NCBI RefSeq assembly: GCF_028769735.1
Contig: NC_088173.1
Location: 22,749,038 to 22,813,037 of the forward strand
DNA length: 64,000 nt
From: Zonotrichia leucophrys gambelii
Taxonomy: Eukaryota > Chordata > Aves > Passeriformes > Passerellidae
Direction: 5' to 3'
Of this stretch, positions 24,477 through 37,397 are shown piece after piece; within the stretch, counting starts at the first letter, position 1, and every line of letters begins with the position of its first letter. The translations under genes were made by a program, and so were the position numbers. Below the pieces are notes generated by a model. That model made no database searches. It was not told the DNA's origin and saw nothing but the letters and a program-made list of their open reading frames with translations.

Positions 24477-27400
24477 AATTTATGCTTATTAATAGTAAGA
24501 AGGATCAATATATCATATATCATTATCATATAGTGTATCTTTTTTTTAATACAGTCAGAGAGTAGAGTAACAGAGGACTCTTTTCCTAATATTTTTGAGC
24601 TTTCATCTAGAAATAAAACTTCTGAAAAAGTCCTGAAAAATCCATAGGTTCCTTTCAAAAGAAACAGTTCAACCCCATAAAAGTGTCTTGATTTCAAGCA
24701 AGTTCCTGCTGTCAGCATCATATAAACAACATAACTCAACAGGACCAGGGTGTTATGGCCAGTGTAATGAGGAAAGACCACGATTTATAGGACACGAAGA
24801 AATAATGACTGTTGCTTTACAGTGATACCTGTGGGATGAAACATAAAAAAGGAGAGTACAAAGCCAGCTTGAATAATTGCAAGTGTGCAGCATTTACGCT
24901 TTCTCTTAATATATGGGCACAGTTCAATTACTAAAAAAGCACATTATGATGAAGGTGGAGGTCATCAAAGATTTCCATTCAAAGCCAGCATGTAATTAAA
25001 CTGGAGGATTCTGTGATTGCAAGTGATTTATTGTCTATCCTCTTCAATCATGAGTAGAAAAGGAATTTAACAATATTTATTTTTCCCCCAAATATGATTG
25101 TTTTTTTACTTTGACTTTAATTTTTCTTGTTCTGTAAAGGGTTATATTGAACAGAGGTTATATTTAATCAGAAAAACAAGGAAAACCCCAAACAAATAAC
25201 AAACCATACATCCTATTTATTAGCCAAGAATTTCAATCTGGGCAAAGAAACAACTTAGCACTCTATTGGGGACACTAGAAGTGAATTTTAAAACTTTTTT
25301 TTTATAAAAGGGATTTTAAAAGAAGTGTGAAAATCAGGTTTTGGTGTTGGGCAAGTCAGAATTGCCAGAAAAGAATTTCCTTTCATTCTTAGTGCATTGA
25401 AAAAAGATCAAACTTGTGTATCTGAAAACATATTTTAGCTATAATAAATGGCACTAAACCTTTAGGTTTTTATTTATACCTCCTCTCCCAGCTTTCATGA
25501 CATTTTGCCATTAAATCCCAAAATCATCACTTCTCTGGTAAATTTGCGCATTACAAGAGTACATTCAGTTTACCTTTTCTGAAAAGACTATGATGCTGAG
25601 ATATTGTTTTGTGCAAATTATCTCTGAAGGAATCACTCATTCAAAACAGGTTCTAAGAACAGTAAAAAAATTTGCTACAGATAATTGTTATACGTTGTTG
25701 TTAATTCATGTGTCCTTGCTCATTTTGACAAAAAAAAAAATCTCTCATGATCCTATATTGCTAAGAATAAATTTCTCTTCCAAACACTTGCATTTGTTTT
25801 TTCAACTGAACATTTTAAATGAAAAAGGAATGCAGCAGATGAGGCATACATTTAAAATGAGCATCTGAGTAAAACATACTTTATACACATAACATGAGGA
25901 AAATAGCTGTTAGAACTAACTCTACATGAGGATTTTGTTATGTTGCCTTACTTTCAGCATGAAATTTTAATATGTTTTTTTACAGAGGCCATCACACAGT
26001 GTTACCAAGAGGTGTTATCACCTGTCCCTGAAGGGAAGGTAACCCAGATTCTTGTTAATAGATCTCCTGGGATCTGAGTGGATTAGAGTGAAATGACACT
26101 GAATGGTGTTTGTAAATATATTTATGTAGGGTTTATTTTAAAACAATATGGTTGCAATAGAAAGCAGGTATGTAGCCATGGTGATTATTTGATTTATTTT
26201 TCCTATCAGAAAGGAAAGGAATAAAAAGAAAAATGCATATTGGAAAGCAAAATATAAAATAACTAAAAAATAAAGGCTGCTCCTAAGGACAAACTGCTCC
26301 TGAATGAAAGTAGCAAAGCAACTGAAAGAAGTTAGTTATCTTCAGAACTTGGGAATAATCTAATATTTAGCAAATGAAAATTGTTTCCTATTTGCAGCCA
26401 TAAGATCTGCAAATCAAGATTTCTCTCAATCTATATGTTTTTGTTTCACCTCTAGAGCAATTGGAGCAGGGATTTTTACTTCAGTGAAATATTAGGAGTT
26501 TAATCAAAATCTTGAAATTTATAATTTGTTTTCTGAGCACCAAAAATAATACTTTTTGTTTCTTCATAATAAAAGTTAAGAAACAGTTGGGGGATATTTT
26601 TATATCTTTAAATCTCCAATTAATTGGAAAAGATTCCTTTGTCCACAATGCTTTTGGAAAAAGCTCATCTTTTCTTCCTTCAATATCTGTTGTTCCAGAT
26701 AAATGATGTAAACCATGATATAATTAAGCAGTACTTGTATCCTGATTGGGGTCTCCATTGTGAAGGAGGCTTTAAACGATAATATTTTGCAGATCTTACA
26801 TAGCCATGGAAATATAGTGGCAAAAGCCTCTGGCAGTAGTTGAAAAGTCCAGTGGTCCCAGCACCCTATGGTATAAAAAGCGGTCTGTGTAGTGAGCAGA
26901 GTTGTCTCAGATCAATAGGGAGTGAAATCAATGCCCTGGTACTGGGAGAACATCTCTAATGCCTGCAAATCCTCTATTGCCACATTATTCATCTGCCTCC
27001 CTAAAAACACTCTTACAGCTGCTTCATTCACTCTGCAGAAAGTCTCTTCTCCAGATGGTGTGGGTGGCCTACCAGAGGACATTGCCAAATCAGATTCTGT
27101 TGCATGAGGTCCAGGACTGAGGAAAGCATGAAAGAAAATTTGGTCTCCTCTGAAAATGTGGAACGCCCTTGTGAAGGATACCGAATTTATTTTTTTTTTT
27201 CAGGAACAGACTGTCTAGTCTAGTCTGGAGCATAAAAACGTCAGTGAAGGGTTACAGCAGTTAATTTTCTCTTTGTTCTTGTTTCTCAAAGTTTGTGTAA
27301 CTACTTACTCCCATTGGGTTAGATGAACTAGAGCTGAAATGGATGGAAATTATCTTGTTTTTTCGACATCAGTTGATCTGCAGGGATAAAACCTTTTGGC

Positions 27401-30400
27401 TTCAGTAGAGATATTGAGGCCATTTCCGTGCTAACCTGTATTCTGTGCAATTGCACTGATGCTAACAAGACCAAGCAAGGTGCCTGCTGGGGAAGGCCGT
27501 GATGTCAGTGCTGGGTTATGCAATACTTGGGGAGGTTTTTCCCTTGCCATAGTGCATACAGCTGGGAAGGCTATTCATTAACACTATTTCTTTCAGAATC
27601 CCTCTGAACTCAGGATGTCTCTTCTTTTTGGAGTGGTGAAAAAACAAGTGCGCTATTATTACAGTTGTTGACACTGTCTTTTACTGGCATGAATAGAGAT
27701 TATTTGGACAGCAGCAGTAAATGATGTGCAGTAAATCCATCAGGCCAAATTGGCAGAGATTATTAACTGGAGAGACAAGAGCGTTTTTCATCTGAAAATA
27801 AATGCGCACAATGTGGTAGCTATTGTTGTTGTTTGCATGGGGAGAGCCTTTTCATGCTTTTGATCCCTGAACATGAGTGGGGGAGCATTTAATTGTGGGA
27901 TGCCTTTTACAGAACACACATTTTAAAACAACAAACATTTGTCCTGGTAAAACAAATGACAGTTTCTGTAATTATTTCTTCATGTGCCACTGAATGCTCA
28001 AATAAGGAACTCCTTATTTTCTGTTACAAAACATCCATCTAGTGAATATCCCAGCTCCTAGACTTCAGGTCATAATGTTCTTTAGTATAACATGCAGTGT
28101 CCTATCATTTTTATATTATTTTATTGCTGGATTTTACTAATCTTAGATACAGGGGGGACCCTGCTGCAGCGCTGGGACTCTACTTCCAGATGTCTCCTAT
28201 TATGAAATGAAGGCACTTGGTTAAATAGAAAAGAATCTGCCAGCAGCCAGCTCTATTATTAATTTAACTGAAAGAGCTGCTGGTTTTCCCTCCTTTTCTA
28301 ACTTCCTCTGCATTTGGAATCTGCTTCAAAAAAACTTGCAGTTCTACCTATCACTTCAGAATATATATTAATGACATAATTTTTGGAATACTAAGGATAA
28401 AAATAAATTCTAATTTTTTTCTGCACTTAAAATAGACATAGAGGAATAGTTAAATTTCATTATTAATGAGGTCAAATGTTCATGATATACCATTACATCG
28501 ATGCAGCAACCTCAGCTTGATCTTGTTCCAGCCACACTCTGGTTACTGACTCTCCTACTAGAAATAAGGAATCATTGTCTTTGTACCTCAGTCATATCTC
28601 CAAGTATAGGAAATCATGCCACAGCAAAGACTTTATTGGCAATACATCTATCTTTTGTCAATTTTTAGCTGACCAAGTTTCCCGTTTTGGTCAGTCATGT
28701 AGCTACTCTGGCAAAAGATGTAGACATAGAGCAGGTCTGCAGAGTTAACATTACAGCTGGGGAAAGAATCTCGAGGGAACAGAGCTGCTTCTCATGTACA
28801 GAGCTGATCTTTCTGCCAGCAGTTTTTCTGCAGGATATAGCAAACTACCTTCAGGAGATGATTCAAGGAAAAAGTCTGTTTAATTATGTTTACCACCGTT
28901 AGGTAAATGTATACATATCATTCATTAGTAAATGACCCAACTTCCATCATAACATACTAACCCTCAGATAAATGGTTACTCTGGAGTCTTGATGTACTAC
29001 CTCATTCAGTGACTGCTCTGTAAAGCCTCTTTTAATTTTCCCCTGTAACTCAACTTGATAGCAATTCATTCTAAGCAATTTTCTTCAATCCATTTTCTGT
29101 TCTAGGAAACAAGTTTGTATAATGGTGCTCTTGTTCTTTGTGTCATTCAGACACTTGAAAATGTCAATCTGCTAATGTTCATTTTTTGTCATTGGATTCT
29201 TTTTTCTCTACCATTTCTAATCACCAAAAATACTTCTTTCATGCAGCTCAACACCTATTTAAGTGCTACCTCTTTTATTCCTTTGGAACAGAAGGAATGA
29301 GTGATTAGAAACACGTATTAATTATCCTTGTACAGATGAGAGGGTAAAACCAAACATAGGCTTTAGAATACCAGAAGGAATTATATTAAGAACTTTTATC
29401 ACTCATCCTTCCATTTTAAACTACTGTCTAATACTACACTAAATAAAATTCAAGTCATTCAAGGCAAAGTTTTGAGTTCTTTCTTAACATGATATTTGCT
29501 TCTAAAATTTTATATTGTATTTAGAAAAAACCCCAACTATTTTAAGGTTGTTAATTTTTTATGGAGTTCAAAAAGCATCAAGTCATCCTGAGATGTTGGC
29601 CATCTCCTAGTAGAAATTTACACAATACACACAGATGTAGGTATACAGCAAAAATAAAATATCCACTTACTTCTGAACCCAAGATTCCAATAATAAGTGG
29701 CTTCCTGTCATCTCAACAAAGAATAGAAAGGACAGAAAATTATTTCAAATCCAAAACTATGTAAAAGTCATTTCCCAAGATTAAAAATTTCTTTAGTTCC
29801 ACAGTCATTAAGAATAAATCCTGGAAAAATAATGTGCAAAAAACCCGCTCAGTAAAATTCCATTTCTCATTATCTTCCTCAGTAAAAACCCCAATAATTA
29901 AACTCACATCAAATAAATATAGTGTGTAAGTCCCCACTGATCATGAGCAGAAAATTTCAAAGAGTTTACTATATTTAGGATATCCGAGGCTGCAAAATGA
30001 GAATTATCAGCAGGCTCAGAATATTGTGATTTTCATTTCTCTTGGGAGTGCACTACAGGAGGGGTAACCTGTAGTTACTCCTCCACTGACATGTGCCCAG
30101 CCTCCTAAGCTATGTATAAGATTTATTTTTCCCCCCATTCAAGTCTAAGCCCAACTGAATGGAGAATGTAATTAATGTGTCTTCAGATACAAGAGAAGCC
30201 GTTAAGCCCACCATTGTGCCTGACTCATTACTCCAGAACTATAATTTCCAGCTGGAAAATGAAAAGCACAACACCAAAAAGAAACAAAAATGTACAAGGC
30301 AGGATCCTCACTTCATATACTGAGTTCTCCCTGAAACAGAACCAAGGCACAGTACTATGAAGGTGAACTTAAATCAATGAGCTTGATATCAGTCCATTGC

Positions 30401-30404
30401 AAGG
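24477..30404. other. Non-coding unique DNA with possible regulatory segments
   Basis: No gene recognised. Segments about 24895-25030 and 27690-27970 have mixed composition with homeodomain-like TAATTA/ATTA cores and few homopolymers. They are candidates for conserved non-coding elements but cannot be confirmed without alignment. At 26872-26880 there is TATAAAAAG, and 37 nt from its first T lies TCAGATC, which fits the initiator consensus. No gene follows. T and A runs occur near 27190 and 25300. Confidence 0.5.
26872..26913 (+). promoter_or_regulatory. TATA-plus-initiator-like sequence, weak
   Basis: TATAAAAAG (26872-26880) is followed by TCAGATC (26907-26913), matching the YYANWYY initiator pattern with its A at 26909. 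The spacing from the first T of TATA to that A is 37 nt, slightly longer than the usual 30 or so. The downstream sequence carries only a short open frame (to about 27107) with no known domain. In an AT-rich 64 kb window such pairs arise by chance. Confidence 0.15.
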
Positions 30405-30445
30405 TCACAGAATCACTAGGTTGGAAGAGACCTTCAAGATCATCC
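30405..30445 (-). mobile_element. CR1 3'-end fragment
   Basis: TCACAGAATCACTAGGTTGG followed by AAGAGACCTTCAAGATCATC is the reverse complement of the extreme CR1 3' end (GATGATCTTGAAGGTCTCTT, then CCAACC, then the GATTCTGTGA tail). Only about 41 nt remain, so it is a severely 5'-truncated insertion on the minus strand. A CCCCCCTTTTCCCC pyrimidine run follows directly. Confidence 0.85.
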
Positions 30446-33439
30446 CCCCTTTTCCCCTCTTATTGTTTATTTTTTATTTTTATTTTTCTCAGAATAGTTA
30501 TATCAAGTCTTTTGCATATGAATTTCTGTTGTTTCACAGTCTTTCATCTAGAAAGGGATAGCAAACATTTCAATATTTATTTCTTTATTCAGAGGTCACA
30601 TCCTTCATTTTCTGATTTCCCTTCCTAGAAGTCTAGTTCCTACAATTACAGTGTTTTATCTACACATTAATATAAGAATAGGAATGTATTTGTAAAAGAA
30701 AATATGAGAGCACATGGAGTATAAAAAATGAAAGGGAAAAAATGTTGATTTTTAATTTTTAAATGGGGGGGGGCATCCTACATGTAGGAAACATTGAAAT
30801 GAAAAAATGTAGTGGTACAAATATTTAATGAGAAAAAAATCCTATGCTGACTATTTAGAGTGAAAATCTAGAGTGAAAATCTCTAGAAAACCTATTGTTC
30901 ATGGTGAATTATGTCCATTTATATTACCAGATGCTGTTATTTCTGAAATGTAACGGTCCCATAAGTTACCTGAATGAGTGTCCCATTTAGTTTGATCTAA
31001 TTGTTACCTCCTGTAGTAGGACATTCCTTCAAGTTCTTTGGAAGAATGTCTTAATATTGACCTGCACTAATCAAGTTTGCAAAATTAAAACTCCTTTAGA
31101 AGTGAGGTTAAAAGAAACAAACCATCACAGAATATATTTATCAGAGTATTTTTCAGTCCACATGTAAGGAATTTACCAGCTACAACTTGTTTCCAAGTTC
31201 ATACAAACTCATGAGAAAAAAAAAATCTATACTAATCCTTAGAATAAAATGTCTCAGAATTTCTTCAGAAATATTTCCAAAGAACATAGTAAATGTTTTG
31301 TGAGTTCCTATGTGTTCATCATCCATTAAGGTTTTAGAGACTCAAAATACTTGAGACAACTTTTTAGTGTTGAAAATAATACAACAGAAAAGAATTACAT
31401 CTGGTATTTTATTAAGTGCTGACAAATTTAATAGGATAAAAGTCAAAGCTGGCATTTCAATAGCTAGTAGTAGGGTGAATTGGAGAAGTAATAATACACA
31501 GTGTCCAAAATGCTTCAGGATATTAGAAGAGTGAGATCAGGAATAGCCAAACACTAACTAAACCAATAAAGAATTCAGCCTGAAGAGGTTCTCTTTAGTT
31601 TCTTCCAATACTTTGAAAAATAGTTATTGTGGGGTTTTCTGGCTCACTTTTTTCTTTGTAAATGAAAATCATTATGGTTCCATCTTCTCTGTAAGAACTC
31701 TATCTCAATCATCTTCTAGTATAATTTTACATTTTTAAGTAAGGTAATGAGATAATGAGAAAAAACACAATTAATATTTTTATGGGGTTGAAAATCCTGG
31801 CTAATTTACAAAGCAATTTGTTAATTTTTGTAATTATTTTCAGATTATCTCATTTTCACTGTAAAGTGAAAATTTTAAAAATATTTTTTAAAAATTATTA
31901 TTCCTTAGCACATTTTCTATTGGTTAGAATATCTATTTTCCCTTTCTGTGAATCCATGAACTGAAACTTTTAAAGAACCTTTAGCTTTTTTAATGACTTC
32001 ATTGCATTTTTATGTTTTCTTCTGTCCAAGGTTTTTAAGTAAAACAACTTATTTCCTATGCACTTTTCAAATGACCCAATTGAAATTTAGTGGGGTATGG
32101 TAATGCGCAGATTTTTAAAGTGAGACAAATCAATGAGTGGGCTCAGAAAGAGCATATTAGTTAAAAGAGGAAGAAACTTATTCCTTAAGTAGCTCTTTCA
32201 AATGGAAGGAAAAAGTCCTTGCAATCTTTATAAAAATGTTTTTTTCCTAAAATATCTGATCTTAGTCATCTCTAAGGATTTTCAAGAGTCACCCATGAAT
32301 AAAACAATACTGGAAAGAATTTGAGGTCATGTTTAATAATAGGTAAGTAGATTGCATGACGTATCTGAGGAAGATTTAATAGATAAGAGAGTTAAAATTG
32401 ATGTAAACCTTAATAATGCAGAGAAAATACCATGTCAGCTGGAAATCAACTGATTATTATTGTATGCTAGAAGTAACTAATTGATACTGTATATTTTTTA
32501 ATTCAGTAAATTATATATTCATCCTGCAATAAATCCAAATTTACTTGCAAACCAGGAACATTTAATTAAAACTTTATGGTAACAGATTTCTGTGTTATAT
32601 GCATTTTCTGTGTTGGAAGCTCTGAGATGCTTCAGGAGGATGAGGAATGCAGTGGAATACCTTATGCCATGGATCAAACAGCACACTCCTGCAGTTTGTC
32701 TAGAAGGACAAACTCATTTTAATCCTTCACTAAGAGCTAGACCACTGGGAATGACAGACAAAAACCTCTGAAGGATCACTTTTATTTGTCAGCTCTTTAC
32801 TTTGCATACTCCAAAGAATCTAGGTGTGGACCAAGATCCAACTGCAGGAGCAGTTCATCAAAACCAGAAATACACTGATACTCCTCTTAATCAACTTCTC
32901 ATGTAGGTAGAAGGGGAGACACAATGCATAGAATGCACCTGGGGCAATTGCAAGGGGCAGTGAACTCGTGTCAGTTAAATAACCAATGTGTTATTTTTCA
33001 CTTTACGTCAAGAAACTGAACCATGCTTGAGCAACAGTAATCTGATGAATGGTAAAAAGGTGCTTTTTTTCCCCTCACATGGGAGGTACAGCCTAGGACA
33101 TATATGAAAATATCACAGAGATTTAAAAAGTGAGCAATTTAAAATGTTCTAGTTCTTCGAGGAAAGGCAATAGATCCCTAGCTAGAGAGAACAGATTATT
33201 CAGGCATCTCAAATAAGAATACAAGTTTCTTACATTTAAAGTAATCAAGTTTTTTTTCTACAAGTTCTGAATAAGTATGAGCAGCACAAAAATTTATTTA
33301 TGGAAGGCAAGGGAAAAGGAGGTTGCTAAAATCTAAATGGCCTGGATAGGTTTAACTGGAAACATGAATACTTCTCCAGGGAGACTACTGTAGAATTCAC
33401 ATGTGATTTACATGTGAGAATGTATAGGAAAGTGCCAAA
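30446..33439. other. Non-coding unique DNA
   Basis: AT-rich, no gene recognised. A G-run (eight or more G) occurs near 30766-30774. A 13-nt near-duplication TAGAGTGAAAATC occurs twice at about 30856-30883. Nothing else is distinctive. Confidence 0.6.
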
Positions 33440-34190
33440 TTGTCTGCAGTCTTGACTCACAAATAATGAGTGAGGAAGGTGGTAATACAGAGAGATTTGG
33501 TCAAAAAAATTCAGACCTCTGGGGTGAATTTGAGTTGATGGTGAAGTTACGAGATGGGAGTGGCAGATGTGTGATTCATGTTCCTAGAGGAAATAGTTGA
33601 GATGGGCAGTGGATGAGAAATAAATTTTACAAAGAAAAAATAGGTCCAGGACAGAACCTAGTGACAGCCCACAAAAGAGCTAGAGGGGCAGCTGCTGTAT
33701 TACATTCTGAAGGAATGATTGCTTATAGGAAGAAAAGCAGCAGAAGGCCAAGGAAGTGAGGATGAAGACACTGCTGGCTGAAGAGGATGCAGAAATCTTA
33801 CACATGCCAGGTATTTTGAATAGTTCAACAGCAAGCTCTGTTATAAACATGACTACAACTAACATGGAGAAGTTCATGTGGTGAATGTGAAGCCTGCATT
33901 GATACATATGAACCAGGAGAAGTCAGCATGAGAATTTCAAGAGAGATGTTCCCTGAGCTAGGAAATGCTGAAATCAAGAGACACCAATGGAGAAGGCAAG
34001 AGAAGCAGAAAGTGAAGAGAAGTAAACGTAATGAATATACAAGGAAAGGCTGAGAGCTCCTGAGGAGCCATCAGGAGTGGTGATGAGTGTCTGGTGCAGG
34101 GAGGACCCTGGAGATGATGCAGAAACAGAACAAGCTGCAGCTGAGAACAGAGGACTGAATTGGTACCAGCTCCCTTTCCCCAATCCAACT
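33440..34190. other. Purine-skewed block of unknown origin
   Basis: The + strand is rich in G and A for about 700 nt, with frequent GAGAAG, GGAGAA and GATGAGG words, but it is not a simple repeat. The skew depletes stops on the opposite strand and so produces two overlapping frames of about 70-76 codons near 33958-34188 that are rich in Leu and Ser. No family similarity is recognised. A decayed repeat or an old transcribed sequence is possible. No ends could be defined. Confidence 0.35.
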
Positions 34191-34624
34191 ATTCCAACTT
34201 CAGCAGAAATTCTATCTTAATTTTGCATGTGCACAGTATTAAATGAAGTTTTCCAAGTGGAATAAGAAAAAAAACAAAACCAAAAACCAAAAGAGAAAGG
34301 CAACAGAGAAGCAAAATAACAGGGATAAATAGGGACAAGCAAGCCGGTTTTTTTGCCAGTTTCCAAATTAATGAGATTAGAGTAAGAAGCAGCAATTACA
34401 AGCCAAATGGCCTAATATTGCCTATCTAATATCATTCTTATAGGCAGAGAGCTTAACAACAAATGACTGCAGTTAGATTTAGATATTAAAACTTGTAGCA
34501 TTTCTATGTTTTTCCTCTCTGTGTGCACAAGGATAATTTTCTTTCTTTTATTTCTTTTGTTTGGGGTGTTCTCTGAATTTACTGCTATTTTTACAATTTG
34601 CTCCTCCAGACATAGATATGTAGA
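34191..34624. other. Non-coding unique DNA
   Basis: No gene recognised. An A-rich run with CAAAACC words lies at about 34266-34295. Confidence 0.6.
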
Positions 34625-34662
34625 TGCACTGGATCCATGGCCAGATCCATGGATCCAATGCA
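34625..34662. repeat. Inverted repeat, 16-bp arms, 6-nt loop
   Basis: TGCACTGGATCCATGG (34625-34640) pairs with CCATGGATCCAATGCA (34647-34662) across the loop CCAGAT with one mismatch. On the minus strand that mismatch becomes a G-U wobble, so an RNA from that strand could pair along all 16 positions. The arms carry GGATCC and CCATGG sites. The stem is shorter than a normal pre-miRNA (about 22 pairs or more per arm) and pairing does not continue well outward, so a microRNA gene is unlikely. Confidence 0.75.
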
Positions 34663-36924
34663 TGCATGGTAGAATTCCCTTCCCACTGTTTCTGCTGGAG
34701 GGAGAATGGCCATGATGGAGGGAAATGCTGATGAAAAAAGCAGTCATCACCTCTTCAGCCTGTGCTCAGATTTACTGTGTTCAGGGTGTCAGACTTACAC
34801 TAATTCTGACTCTCTCAACTGTCCAGACCTCTGGCAGTCTTGGGTCTGTTTAAATTTATTTTCACATTAGTTCTGTCAGACACCATGCTTTATCATGCTT
34901 ATTTCAGTTTTATGCTTTTGTTAATGTCATGGTTTTTTATTTGTAAAGCCTAAGATAAATTTATTTAAAATCTCCATGTATGTACACATACAAAGGGAAA
35001 TACTCCACAAAATTTGCCTTGCTGAATTAATTAAACATTTGTTTGAGTTTCTTTCTTAAAAGTTTGCTAGCAGAATCCTGGAAACAGACTCATAAAATTT
35101 TATCTTTTTTTTTTCTTGACAAAAGCTTAGCCAAGTTTTATAGCTGCTTTTCAATCTAGTCTTCTCCAAAGGACTTTGTTACTGAGGGGTGGAAGTGTCA
35201 CATATGAATTTATCCTCTCCCCTAAAAAACTATTTCCTCTTATTTTCTGTGTTTTCTCCATTTCTCGGGCATCAAGATACATAATTTACACTAAATAAAG
35301 TTCAACTTATTTTAAGTAAGGATATTTTCCACCTGAGATCTTATTTCCTGGCCATTCAGGATTTGCAGTTCATTCCTGGTGAGATGAGACCTGAAACACT
35401 GTTTTTAGTCCCCATTACAGAGTTACATGGATTTAAAAAAAAAGAGTGACCACATCACAAGTGGAATCTTCTCAAATGAGCTGAATGCCCTTGTGAAGCA
35501 CCAAAATCCCTCTGCCAAGTGTCATAACTACCTTATCTCACCTGTATCAGAGCATGGTGTAAGTGAAAGAAAATGAATAATCTCACATTGCATAACATCC
35601 ATTAGAGATACCAGTAGAGTGTCCATGTCATACTCAGATCTCCAGTAAGGCTGATTATGAAAATTTAAGGCCCTATCTTCTTCTGGTTAATAGGCATTCT
35701 AAAAATAGGGAAAAAGTGAAATAACCTCAAAATCAATACATCACTTAAATTGTCATGATGTGAAAATACCAAATGCCCAAACACAGGCATGAAGTTTATA
35801 ATGTGTTGGAAATTTGCATCCTGTCACAATGAATAATGGCAGGCAGATATTTAAAATCCAAAATGACAAACCCTTCTCTGGCGATTTGCCTTGTACCCAA
35901 CCAACACCAGTTGCATCATACCCTTCCACAGGAAATCAAATACTCTGGGGCTTGTTCTGTGGCTATATTGGAATTCCTTTATGGGCTAAGACTGCTGATA
36001 TCAGTTATATATTTGTAGTGTTTGTTTATAGGGCATTTTATGAGGCCATAAAACAGGCTGTGGGTACTCTGGCAGGGTTGCCAAATTTCACTGTGACAGC
36101 TAATGTGCTGCAGTGTGATCCACAATTCACTTCTGGAACAGGCTTAAAATGAGAAGGAGCAAAAGTCTCTGTAGCTTAGTACAAAGTTTCCTAGTTTTAT
36201 GAGACTAGAAATTTAAATTGCACATATTCTAACTGCTATTTAAGTTCCCAAGTCATTCATCAGAGATGACATTTAGAATGCCCACAAGCCATCACTTAAA
36301 ATAGTTATTTAGAGTAATTCTCTTATTTTGCATCATATTTCAAATAATTCTTTAATGCTTCCTCCAAAAATCTTCTCCACCAGGCAGAAGTAGTATTTAT
36401 TGTAAATGAAAAATGCCATACTTTCAAGAAACAAGTGATTTTATTGACAAAATAAACGCCTGCTAGTGGGGCAGCACTGTGCTAGAGTGGGACTGATTTC
36501 AAGAGTGGCATTAATCTGGTGCTCAATGACATAAAAAGACATAAGCCAGAAATACAAGGATGGCTAATTGATTTTCTGTGCTTTTAAGAGGAACCTCTCA
36601 AAGCAAATGGCCTGCCACTTGCAGGAATAGATTTTCTTTATAGTTACCCTGACCCTTTTGCAGTAAATCCATGAGGACAGAGCTGCAACAGATTAATTTT
36701 TAGGATCTTCAAAAAGTGGCAGTTGGGTGTATGAAATCCAGGGGAGATCATTATTACAAATTCTACAAATGAGGTCTTCAATCTCTTTTCAACCCTATTC
36801 AGCGGGAGAGGAGGGTTGGATACAGACCAACAGCACCTGGCTGGTGTGCCTGTGTCTGGAACACAGCGAGGCTCCATTTGACACTGAGGTCCAATTACAG
36901 CTTGGGAATCACAGAAAAATTTGA
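34663..36924. other. Non-coding unique DNA
   Basis: No gene recognised. One + strand frame from an ATG at 35829 to a stop at 36150-36152 gives about 107 residues, with two hydrophobic stretches that could look like membrane segments (Ile-Leu-Trp-Gly-Leu-Phe-Cys-Gly-Tyr-Ile-Gly-Ile and Ile-Phe-Val-Val-Phe-Val-Tyr). It matches no family I know and is probably chance. Confidence 0.5.
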
Positions 36925-36953
36925 AAGAGAAGAGAAGAGAAGAGAAGAGAAGG
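36925..36953. repeat. (AAGAG)5 microsatellite
   Basis: Five uninterrupted AAGAG units run from 36925 to 36949, followed by AAGG. This is a short pentanucleotide array, likely to be polymorphic at low level. Confidence 0.9.
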
Positions 36954-37341
36954 TAATACACAAACTCAAGGTTTGCAACTAAGAAGAGGAATTTAATTGG
37001 ATCAGTTGGTATCCTGCTGCATAGTGCTGTGGTAACAGAAGGGCCACTGAATTCTCCCTTGAAAGAGAGTGCATGTTGATGTTTGCAGTTGAAGGAAGGA
37101 ACTTTTAAAATTTATTTGTGGAACAGCAGGAACTTGGATTTGCAGATAAGACATAGCATATGATCTTCCCCCACTACCATAACCTTCTCCTCTTTTTATT
37201 AGTAAAAAGCCTGAATCCCAGCCTCCATCAGGACTAAAGAGATGAGTCAGAGTACCCTGGATGCTCCCACATGGTTACAAATACCAGCCAATCACAGAGG
37301 AAAAAACACCCTAGAAAATCCCAAGCTTTCCACATTTATCT
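36954..37341. other. Non-coding unique DNA
   Basis: No gene or repeat recognised in this short stretch between the pentanucleotide array and the 19-bp tandem repeat. Confidence 0.6.
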
Positions 37342-37397
37342 GGGTTATTCACACTATCATGGGTTATCCACAATATCATGGGTTACATAGCCATGAT
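37342..37397. repeat. Imperfect 19-bp tandem repeat, three copies
   Basis: Copies begin with GGGTTA at 37342, 37361 and 37380 and end in ATCAT or ATGAT. The first two differ at two or three positions; the third is more diverged. The array ends where the CR1 3' end begins, so it may have arisen from the element's tail and target sequence. Confidence 0.7.

Noticed and set aside
25009..25022. GGATTCTGTGATTG resembling a CR1 plus-strand tail
   Set aside because: Upstream sequence lacks the CR1 3' region.
34625..34662. MicroRNA precursor
   Set aside because: The stem is too short, the loop only 6 nt, and pairing does not extend outward.
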